Positions 43,370-50,220 of a stretch of DNA of 64,000 nucleotides are shown here, piece after piece. The number at the start of each line of letters is the position of its first letter. Position 1 is the stretch's first letter. This stretch comes from Daejeonia sp002484105 (GTDB taxonomy: Bacteria > Bacteroidota > Bacteroidia > Flavobacteriales > Weeksellaceae), in NCBI RefSeq assembly GCF_051175565.1, contig NZ_CP195105.1, positions 62,001 through 126,000 on the forward strand, given 5' to 3'. The notes beneath the pieces are model-generated. The model was not told the DNA's origin and did not search any database. It saw only the letters and a list, made by a program, of their open reading frames with translations. The position numbers and the translations under genes were made by a program.

Positions 43370-44089
43370 TCACAAAATTATTCCATCAAAATTTTTGAGT
43401 GCTATAAGCTTTTCGTAAGTAAAGCCTTCGGCATAGGTAACTCCCGACAGCCGACCCAGATCCTGCGCTCTGTACGTAAGGCTTTCGAGGAAATCCTTGG
43501 ACGAAATAGGAGTCTGAGGCTCGTCCGAATTCGGATCATAAAACTGTGTTTTATAAGCCATGCAGGCTTCGATTTTTTTGTCCAGAAAACCAGAAATATC
43601 GATGACGAAATCGGGTGTAATATGCTTCCACTGAATATAATGGAAAATATGTTTCGGACGCCATGCTTCCTGCCATTCTCCATCTGATTTTGTACTGATT
43701 TTGCGCAGACCGGACAGGTAACAGGCATCAGAAATCAGTTTCGCGGCTTTGGCATGGTCGGGATGTCTGTCGTCAATAGCATTGGCAAACACAATTGTGG
43801 GCCGGTATTTCCGGATGGCAGCTACAACTTTAAGCTGGTATTCTTCAGAATTCACCAAAAATCCGTCTTTAAGCCGCAGATTTTCGCGCGCAGTAACTCC
43901 GAGAATTCCGGAAGCATCTGTTGCTTCCTGCTTTCTTGTCTCTTCTGTACCTCTGGTACCCAGCTCTCCCTGAGTAAGATCTACAATGGCCACTGATTTT
44001 CCTTCAGAAATGAGTTTGGCAATGGTACCGCCACATCCCAGCTCTACATCGTCTGGATGTGCACCTATGGCTAAATATTCTGTTTTCAT
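43370..44089 (-). CDS. bshB1: bacillithiol biosynthesis deacetylase BshB1
   Basis: A 239 aa LmbE/PIG-L deacetylase. The start at 44089 (MKTEYLAIGAHPDDVELGCG) is set by the zinc motif AHPDD near residue 10 and by a -7 box just upstream. Additional motifs are DRHPDHAKAAKLI and IFHYIQWKHITPDFVIDIS. It removes the acetyl group from GlcNAc-malate in bacillithiol synthesis, so this organism probably makes bacillithiol. Confidence 0.92.
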   Translation of the reverse strand: MKTEYLAIGAHPDDVELGCGGTIAKLISEGKSVAIVDLTQGELGTRGTEETRKQEATDASGILGVTARENLRLKDGFLVNSEEYQLKVVAAIRKYRPTIVFANAIDDRHPDHAKAAKLISDACYLSGLRKISTKSDGEWQEAWRPKHIFHYIQWKHITPDFVIDISGFLDKKIEACMAYKTQFYDPNSDEPQTPISSKDFLESLTYRAQDLGRLSGVTYAEGFTYEKLIALKNFDGIIL

Positions 44090-44093
44090 TATA

Positions 44094-44126
44094 CAAAGAT
44101 AGTATATCAATAAAAATTCCCGGCAA
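44094..44126 (-). promoter_or_regulatory. promoter of bshB1 (TATCTTTG)
   Basis: The -7 box TATCTTTG (44094-44101) lies 4 nt before the ATG, implying an almost leaderless mRNA. A TTG at 44124-44126 is 22 nt upstream. It overlaps the terminator of the preceding TPR gene. Confidence 0.55.
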
Positions 44127-44135
44127 AACCGGGAA
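44112..44135 (-). terminator. rho-independent terminator of the TPR gene
   Basis: Perfect arms TTCCCGG and CCGGGAA (44117-44123, 44129-44135), 5-nt loop, then TTTTT on the minus strand; 25 nt after the TPR stop codon. Confidence 0.88.
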
Positions 44136-44160
44136 CTTATCTGTTTTCTGATGTCTGAAT

Positions 44161-45819
44161 TTATTTGTTCAGCTGTGTATTGAGTGCCACGGCATCCTGA
44201 TAAGCAGGATTGAGCTGGACGGCTTTTGCTGCATAATCTTTAGCCTTTGTCAGATCTTTGTTCTGGTTAAAATAAGCTACCAGATAATAGGCATAAGAGA
44301 GTGTTTCTTTATTCTGATCCTGCTCTGCCGGGGTCTTGGACAGTACAGTATCAATATATTTCTGATAAGAATGTTCTGCCAGTGCATTATTGCCCATCTG
44401 CTGGTAAGCCGCCCCTTTTGCATAATAGGAATATGGCCAGTCGGGAGAGAGGACAATCATTTTGTCCCACGTAAGTATGGCTCCGTTCCAGTTCTGGACT
44501 TCCTGATAAGCAGCACCCAGTTTTACAATAGCATCTACGTCATTAGGATTTGCAGCAATCTGCTTTTTCAGTGCATTGATGGCAGGGCTTGTAGGTCCGG
44601 AATCTGCTGCTGCCTGAGAGGCGCCTCCTCCACCGAGGATTTTCATAAGTTCTTCATCCCATTTCAGGGTTTCGTCTTTTGCGGCTTTGGCAATATTGAT
44701 TTTGGATTGTGCATCTGCTACCAGCTGTGATTTTCTGGTTTCGTCGGGTTCGTCTTTGGAAAGCCCGGCTTCAATCAAGCCCAGAAGGCCGCTGTCGCTT
44801 GCTATTAGTTTGGACTGTCCTACTTTGCTGATGTAGGAATCTATATTCTGTTTCGCAGTAGCATAATCGGCTTCACCATAACTGATGTATGCTCTCAGCT
44901 TGTATTTAACAGGATCTTCTACTCGATCAAAAACCTTGTCCAGAACAGATTTCGCATTTTTGTAGTCTTCATTGATGAAGAAAAGTTTTGCAATTTCTAA
45001 CTGTGTATAAGGGTCTTCGTCAGCATATTTTGCATAGTTCAGCAAATCCTGTGTAGCAAGGTTATTCTGCTGATATTTAATATCGTAGGCAGCTTTTGCT
45101 TTATAGGCCGGTGCGTAGGTTGCATCTGCGGCAATCGCTTTGTCAATATTTTCTTTAGCGAGTTTCCACTGTTGTGCTGCCATCCACAATGTTCCCATTC
45201 TGGTAAAAACAGACGCTTTGTTGTTGGCTACAGCCGAAGCTTTATCATAAGCCGTCATCGCATCTCCCGGCATTTTTTTCAGGCGGTATGCATCACCGAG
45301 TGAGTAATAATAATATGCTGGGACGCCTTTTTTGGATTTGTCAACTGCTTTGTTCAGGAAGTCAATAGCGACATCCGGTGCGTTGTATTTGTCATACATC
45401 GTCAGTGCTTCAGCCGCTCTGTACAGAACTTCTGGATCTTTTTCGCGACTGTCGCTCACGATACTCTGGATTTCTGAAACGGCAGATTTATCTCCTTGAC
45501 CAAGTTTAACACTTGCCAAACCAATTTTATTTAGATAGCTTTTAGAGCTGATGGAAAGTCCTTTTCTGAAATATTCTTCCGCCTTTACAAAGTTCGGATC
45601 AAACTGAGTAAGATATGTATTACCCAGATAGAAATAATTGTCTGCATCGTCAGGATTGCTGGAGATCATCTGATTATAGATGTCCCTTGCTTTTGCATAT
45701 TTGTGACTGTCCACATTCTGTATCCCTTCCTGCACGGTTTGTGCGGAAGAGAATTGCGCAATGAACCCTACTGCCGCAGTAAAAAAAATCTTTTTTGGTA
45801 AATTCATTCTATCTTTCAT
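44161..45819 (-). CDS. exported tetratricopeptide-repeat protein
   Basis: A 552 aa protein from the ATG at 45819 (MKDRMNLPKKIFFTAAVGFI); a second ATG at 45807 is equally plausible. Signal peptide ending FSSAQ, then TPR units (SSNPDDADNYFYLGNTYL, PAYYYYSLGDAYRLKKMPGD, SYYAKGAAYQQMGNNALAEH). Periplasmic or lipid-anchored scaffold; no enzymatic motif. It follows the PstS-like gene by 60 bp and has its own promoter, but is close enough to share the exb-ton operon transcript. Confidence 0.85.
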   Translation of the reverse strand: MKDRMNLPKKIFFTAAVGFIAQFSSAQTVQEGIQNVDSHKYAKARDIYNQMISSNPDDADNYFYLGNTYLTQFDPNFVKAEEYFRKGLSISSKSYLNKIGLASVKLGQGDKSAVSEIQSIVSDSREKDPEVLYRAAEALTMYDKYNAPDVAIDFLNKAVDKSKKGVPAYYYYSLGDAYRLKKMPGDAMTAYDKASAVANNKASVFTRMGTLWMAAQQWKLAKENIDKAIAADATYAPAYKAKAAYDIKYQQNNLATQDLLNYAKYADEDPYTQLEIAKLFFINEDYKNAKSVLDKVFDRVEDPVKYKLRAYISYGEADYATAKQNIDSYISKVGQSKLIASDSGLLGLIEAGLSKDEPDETRKSQLVADAQSKINIAKAAKDETLKWDEELMKILGGGGASQAAADSGPTSPAINALKKQIAANPNDVDAIVKLGAAYQEVQNWNGAILTWDKMIVLSPDWPYSYYAKGAAYQQMGNNALAEHSYQKYIDTVLSKTPAEQDQNKETLSYAYYLVAYFNQNKDLTKAKDYAAKAVQLNPAYQDAVALNTQLNK

Positions 45820-45830
45820 TTTGTAATTGT

Positions 45831-45859
45831 CAAATTTAAAAAACATTTTCCGTAGAACA
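45831..45859 (-). promoter_or_regulatory. promoter of the TPR gene (TTG-18-TAAATTTG)
   Basis: -33 TTG at 45857-45859, spacer 18 nt, -7 box TAAATTTG at 45831-45838 on the minus strand. Confidence 0.7.
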
Positions 45860-45878
45860 ATTATCATTCCACAATGAA

Positions 45879-46757
45879 TTATCTCATCTGTACCTCTCTT
45901 TTATAGAGGTAATAAGGCTGCAAACCTTCTTTTTCTACAACCAACTGCCCGAGTTGGGTACAGGAAAACCGTATAATTCCCTGTGCGATGCCAAAGCCTC
46001 CTTCATTGTATAAAAAATAAATGGGGCGTGAGAACGGATATTTCAAATTCCTCAGATTAAAAACACTGGGTTCATAACTTTTTCCATCCTCTGTTACGGG
46101 TAAAATTTTCACCATAGAGCGTAGTTTTTCGGCCTCCTTAGAATAAGGTCTGCTTAGGGAATTAAGGCCTACCACGCCTATTTTATCAGGATATTTGTTA
46201 AGCTGTTCTATAAGTGATTCGTTACCGTTTATGATAGAATAATTCAAATCTGAGGGCTTATATCCTAATTTTGAAGAAACGAAATTCAGGTTACTGGAAT
46301 TGTTCCCGTCAAAAATAATATTTTTCTCTTTTGGAGACCGCATATCTGTTTTTATCTCGTCTATGCTGATGCTCTTTTTCGCAGAGGTTTTGGGCACGAT
46401 AAAGACGACGGCATCAGCCGCGAAATAAGCGGGAGTGTATTTCAGGTCGGTCTTTTGTACATATTGTGCGATTTCTTTCTGTGTAAGCGGTTTTGAAATT
46501 GCAATTAATGCCGCTTTGTTATCCAGCAAATCCAAAAAAGCAAGGTCTTCCTTCTTTACTTTTACGTTAATTTTGGTTTCGGGATAGCTCATCATATATG
46601 CGTCAGCGAGTGAGCTCACCACATTTACGAAGGAATCGTCAGTATATATCGTTATTTTGCCTTTATTATAAACTGTATCTGTAGATTTGTCTTTCGGAGA
46701 GCATCCTGAAAGCAAAAGAAGACAAACGAAGCTAAAAGTCAGAATTATTTTGTTCAT
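45879..46757 (-). CDS. PstS-like periplasmic phosphate-binding lipoprotein
   Basis: A 292 aa protein. Signal peptide with lipobox SGCSPKD (Cys19). The PBP-II fold of PstS-type proteins is visible: KGKITIYTDDSFVNVVSSLADAYM, an internal LDNKAALIAISKPLTQKEI (PstS SGSGT position is poorly conserved), and YPFSRPIYFLYNEGGFG (usual PLSRPLF-like motif). No pst ABC genes are next to it. It lies in the exb-ton unit and overlaps the small membrane gene upstream by 26 bp, suggesting a TonB-linked role. Phosphate binding is inferred. Confidence 0.75.
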   Translation of the reverse strand: MNKIILTFSFVCLLLLSGCSPKDKSTDTVYNKGKITIYTDDSFVNVVSSLADAYMMSYPETKINVKVKKEDLAFLDLLDNKAALIAISKPLTQKEIAQYVQKTDLKYTPAYFAADAVVFIVPKTSAKKSISIDEIKTDMRSPKEKNIIFDGNNSSNLNFVSSKLGYKPSDLNYSIINGNESLIEQLNKYPDKIGVVGLNSLSRPYSKEAEKLRSMVKILPVTEDGKSYEPSVFNLRNLKYPFSRPIYFLYNEGGFGIAQGIIRFSCTQLGQLVVEKEGLQPYYLYKREVQMR

Positions 46758-46944
46758 TTTTATATTCTCTGATTCTGTAAATGGCTCTGCCTACCCGGAA
46801 AATGCCATAACAGATGAGTAGAATTCCCATAGCATAGGCTACTGTCGGTTCAAGAACAATGATAAAAAATTTATATATTATTACCAAAATGCCAAAAATG
46901 AAATAACAAATTCCGGCAAAAACAGAAAGCCAATTATAAATCAT
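46732..46944 (-). CDS. small three-helix membrane protein
   Basis: A 70 aa protein from the ATG at 46944 (MIYNWLSVFAGICYF). Two to three hydrophobic stretches (FGILVIIYKFFIIVL, VAYAMGILLICYGIFRVG) and a basic C-terminus. It overlaps the PstS-like gene by 26 bp in another frame, so the two are translationally coupled. I recognise no family. It is separated from tonB by a terminator. Confidence 0.55.
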   Translation of the reverse strand: MIYNWLSVFAGICYFIFGILVIIYKFFIIVLEPTVAYAMGILLICYGIFRVGRAIYRIREYKNEQNNSDF

Positions 46945-46958
46945 ACCCAGCAAAAATA

Positions 46959-46990
46959 AAAAAAAAAGAGAAGCAATGCTCCTCTTTTTT
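46959..46990 (-). terminator. terminator between tonB and the small membrane gene
   Basis: GAGAAGC (46968-46974) and GCTCCTC (46978-46984) form a short stem with one G-T pair and a 3-nt loop. Long A/T runs flank it on both sides. Downstream genes may therefore be transcribed at a lower level or from a separate start. A TATTTTTG box at 46951-46958 lies right after it. Confidence 0.65.
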
Positions 46991-47008
46991 CGTTAAATAA
47001 ATATAAAA

Positions 47009-47851
47009 TTATTCAAAATTCATCGTTACAGGGAATCTGAAACGGGATCTAACGGGCTGTCCGTTTACTTTCCCTGGATTCCATTTTCCTCTGATGGACT
47101 TGATGGTTCTTTCTGCCTCACGGTTGAAGTCGGAACTTGATCCGGATGCTTTTACCTGAGAAATGGTTCCATCTCTTTCCACAACGAATGTGATTTCTGT
47201 TTTCACGGTTCCTTCACCTTCCATCGCAGAGTTGTCGAAACTTTCAACAAATTTCTTTCTGAATCCGTTCAGACCTCCACCCGCAAAATCTGCAGCCTGG
47301 TCTACGGTTTCATAAACTTCTGTTGCAGAAACCTGTGGTTTTACTTCCACTGCAGTACCACGTCCGGTAGATGGTGGTGGTGGCGGCGGGGTATAAGATG
47401 GTGTTTTGACACCTTCCTGATTGACCAGACCTGTGGTGGTCTTCAACTGTTCGGAAATGGGTGGTGGTGGGGTTTCCACTTTCGGAGCTTTTTTAGGTTC
47501 CGGCACTACGTTCTGAATAATTTCCTGTTTTTGAGGTTCTTCAGGTTTTGGTGGCGGTGGCGGTGGAGCTTCCTCCTCTTTCGGCTGTTCCAAAACTTTA
47601 TCATCCTGAAGGATTTCTACCAGATTGGCATCTACGTGTGTCTCCTTCTTCGCATTCATTTCTTTGATTTTCAGAACCACTAAGGGCACCAAAACCAAAA
47701 ATAAAAATACCAATGTTCCTATTATAAAAGAACGGGTAAGGATTTTCGGATACCTTGTTCTTAAGTCATACGCCCCATAATTTTTATTGCGGTTTTCAAA
47801 TACAATCTCATCCAAAGTTGGAATTTGATCATATGTATTCTCTGTTGCCAT
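47009..47851 (-). CDS. tonB: energy transducer TonB
   Basis: A 280 aa TonB. Cytoplasmic N-terminus IPTLDEIVFENRNKNYGAYD, a membrane helix near residues 38-58 (FIIGTLVFLFLVLVPLVVL), a Pro-rich periplasmic stretch with PPPPPPKPEEP, and a C-terminal TonB domain (EITFVVERDGTISQVKAS, GKWNPGKVNGQPVRS). It couples the proton motive force to TonB-dependent outer membrane receptors. Last gene of exbB-exbD-exbD-tonB before a terminator. Confidence 0.95.
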   Translation of the reverse strand: MATENTYDQIPTLDEIVFENRNKNYGAYDLRTRYPKILTRSFIIGTLVFLFLVLVPLVVLKIKEMNAKKETHVDANLVEILQDDKVLEQPKEEEAPPPPPPKPEEPQKQEIIQNVVPEPKKAPKVETPPPPISEQLKTTTGLVNQEGVKTPSYTPPPPPPSTGRGTAVEVKPQVSATEVYETVDQAADFAGGGLNGFRKKFVESFDNSAMEGEGTVKTEITFVVERDGTISQVKASGSSSDFNREAERTIKSIRGKWNPGKVNGQPVRSRFRFPVTMNFE

Positions 47852-47877
47852 TTTTATATAAATTTAATGGGTTAAAA

Positions 47878-48435
47878 CTATTTTGTTGCTGCAGGAGCAC
47901 CTCCTACTTTTCTTTTATAAACAGCAAGTTCCCAAGTTTTAGGATCGGTGACCCCGTACTTATCACTTTTTGTAATTGCCATTTCGTCAAGAATATCAAC
48001 AAAATTTTTATATACAGCATCGTCAGTAGGCTTAATAATCACCGTAAACTTAGTCTGGTCTGCAGCATGCGCCTTAGCCGTTTTGATAATCTGACGGATA
48101 CCATCTGCACCAAAATTCGTTTCATTCAGGTTTGCATCATTAAGAGAGGTATTATCCTGCTGATGCCAGAATACTCTGTTATCTTTCCCGAGCAGTATCG
48201 ATATTGAGTTTGAAAGTTTAATTTCAGTATCGGGTGCTTTCTGGTCTTTTTTAGGTTTGGCGGGCAAACCCAAATCCATCACGTTAGGTTTACTGAAGGT
48301 CGTGGTAAACATGAAGAACATGAGCATCAAAAAGTTCAAATCCACCATCGGAGTCATATCAACTCTCGGATTTTGCTTTTTGGATCTTACTTTACCATCA
48401 CCTCCACCTTTTTCTTGTACTTGTACTTCTGCCAT
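47878..48435 (-). CDS. exbD: ExbD-family biopolymer transporter
   Basis: A 185 aa ExbD. An N-terminal positively charged stretch is followed by VDMTPMVDLNFLMLMFFMFT, containing the conserved proton-path Asp in the single helix. The long periplasmic domain is typical of Bacteroidota. 26 bp before tonB. One of two tandem exbD paralogs; the different lengths and sequences suggest two distinct subunits in the motor. Confidence 0.92.
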   Translation of the reverse strand: MAEVQVQEKGGGDGKVRSKKQNPRVDMTPMVDLNFLMLMFFMFTTTFSKPNVMDLGLPAKPKKDQKAPDTEIKLSNSISILLGKDNRVFWHQQDNTSLNDANLNETNFGADGIRQIIKTAKAHAADQTKFTVIIKPTDDAVYKNFVDILDEMAITKSDKYGVTDPKTWELAVYKRKVGGAPAATK

Positions 48436-48446
48436 TGTCTAATCTT

Positions 48447-49055
48447 TTACTTTTCAGGGTTCGTTTCAGTACTCGTGATCAACCAAAATTTAAGGAAGTC
48501 TATATCTCTTAAACCTTCAAATAAACTTTTAACTTTTGTATACTGTGTATTCACATCTCCTTTTACAGCGAGTTTGTAATCAGGATTAACCGCTAAACTT
48601 GCAGATACCCAGTCAATTAATTGCTTATTTGTACTGTCCATAGGAATCCCTGTAGGACTTTTATAACTCTTTCTTGCATCTTCCGGCAAATCTAAAAAAC
48701 TTTTCAACTGGCTCATGGGTACGCCTATCGCCTGCACAGCAGCGAAAGCATTGGCTTCCGCCTGAGTAAACTGTATATTGTATTTTTTACCCATAGAGGC
48801 CAAAACCTCTTTTCTTTCAGATGCACTTTCCACCGGCTGAAAATAGAATGTCCCCTGAGGTGTAACATCTATTGTCATCAAGTTGGCATCAGGCAAAACT
48901 TTTTCAGATATAGAAGATGGCGGTTTTATTGACTCAACATCAGGTTTTTTGAACTGAGTCGTCATAATAAAGAATGTCAGAAGCAGGAACGTAACGTCGC
49001 ACATCGCGGTCATGTCCACTACTACTCCATGTCTTTTTGGTTTAACTTTCGCCAT
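48447..49055 (-). CDS. exbD: ExbD-family biopolymer transporter (second copy)
   Basis: A 202 aa ExbD paralog. The N-terminal VVDMTAMCDVTFLLLTFFIM carries the helix with the conserved Asp; the large periplasmic domain includes PTGIPMDSTNKQLIDWVSA. Separated by 11 bp from the other exbD. Upstream of it is exbB (51 bp). Probably forms a hetero-oligomeric ExbD2 complex, as in other flavobacteria. Confidence 0.92.
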   Translation of the reverse strand: MAKVKPKRHGVVVDMTAMCDVTFLLLTFFIMTTQFKKPDVESIKPPSSISEKVLPDANLMTIDVTPQGTFYFQPVESASERKEVLASMGKKYNIQFTQAEANAFAAVQAIGVPMSQLKSFLDLPEDARKSYKSPTGIPMDSTNKQLIDWVSASLAVNPDYKLAVKGDVNTQYTKVKSLFEGLRDIDFLKFWLITSTETNPEK

Positions 49056-49106
49056 TATTAACTATTTATTATTAAACTTCACTTTAATCCTCCTGCGGAA
49101 TCCAAA

Positions 49107-49973
49107 TTAATGGAATTCTGCAAAAGACTGCTGGATGGACATTGCAATTTCGTCAATTTTAAATGTCAGTCCGTCGATTTTAGAAGTAAAATAGTTATAA
49201 AGGATAATTGCAATTGCAGAGTTACCAATACCAAGTGCTGTATTAATCAAAGCTTCGGAAATACCTATAGACAGTGCAGCAGCATCCGGCGTACCTCCAG
49301 CAACACCCAGAGCCTGGAATGAACGGATCATACCGATTACCGTTCCCAGCAGGGCAACGAGGGTAGATACGGTACCAAGAGTGGAAAGGATAATCATGTT
49401 TTTCTCCAGCATTGGCATTTCAAGAGTGGTGGCTTCTTCGATAGATTTGTTCAGCGCAGCCATTTTCTGTTCTTTATTCATTGAGGTATCTTTGGCCAAC
49501 ACTTTATAAGTAGTTAAGCCTTCTTTTACGACATTCCCTACAGTTCCTTTCTGCTTGTCGCATTCTTCCAAAGCTTCATCAATCTTGTTCTGGTTCAGAA
49601 GTTCTCTTACTCTCACAACGAAAGCATCCAGATTTCCAGATCCCTGTGCTTTGCTGAGGATGGTAAATCTCTCAATAGAAAACACCAAAACGGTAATCAT
49701 AAAAGTTAAAAGAATTGGTACAATTGGACCTCCTAAATAAATTGTACCCAAAAATCCCTGCGGAGTAAGATCCTTGTGTTCTACATCCGAAAAAGCAACA
49801 GAAGACACACCGTCAAGTTTCGGATTCGCCTTGAAGTTACCTGGATTTCCCAGTACAAAAATGTAAATAAGAATACCAATAATCAGCAGAATTGGTAAAA
49901 TAATTGCAGGGTTAAGCCCCCCTTTCTTCTTTGGAGCCACTTCCACGTGCTCATTTGAAACATTCATTTCCAT
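49107..49973 (-). CDS. exbB: MotA/TolQ/ExbB proton channel family protein
   Basis: A 288 aa ExbB. A first helix at AIILPILLIIGILIYIFVL, a long cytoplasmic loop with VIAMIRSF-like helix (LLGTVIGMIRSFQALGVAGG), and the ExbB signature SIGISEALINTALGIGNSAI. It forms the proton channel of the TonB motor with ExbD. First gene of the cluster. Start ATG at 49973 or the next Met at 49967. Confidence 0.95.
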   Translation of the reverse strand: MEMNVSNEHVEVAPKKKGGLNPAIILPILLIIGILIYIFVLGNPGNFKANPKLDGVSSVAFSDVEHKDLTPQGFLGTIYLGGPIVPILLTFMITVLVFSIERFTILSKAQGSGNLDAFVVRVRELLNQNKIDEALEECDKQKGTVGNVVKEGLTTYKVLAKDTSMNKEQKMAALNKSIEEATTLEMPMLEKNMIILSTLGTVSTLVALLGTVIGMIRSFQALGVAGGTPDAAALSIGISEALINTALGIGNSAIAIILYNYFTSKIDGLTFKIDEIAMSIQQSFAEFH

Positions 49974-50220
49974 ATTAAACTAAATTATAATTGTTAATTT
50001 TTTCGGATTGTAAATTAAAGTTAAAATTTTAAGTAATGCAAATATTTTATTTTAATCTTTATTAACGGTTTTCTGACAGAATCACCTCTATTGTCTCACT
50101 GAAAAAAAATAAATTCAATTTTTATAATATTTTAATTAAAACCAATAAAGCTTTGAAGTATTAAAAATATTTCAGATGATTTTTGTCAATTTTTCAAAAT
50201 TAATTACACCTGAGTCATTT
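49974..50220. other. AT-rich intergenic region upstream of exbB
   Basis: About 250 AT-rich bases between leuS and exbB on the same strand, without a credible gene. A TAATTTTG box on the minus strand lies at 50195-50202, 222 nt before exbB, too far to be its obvious promoter. Confidence 0.4.
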
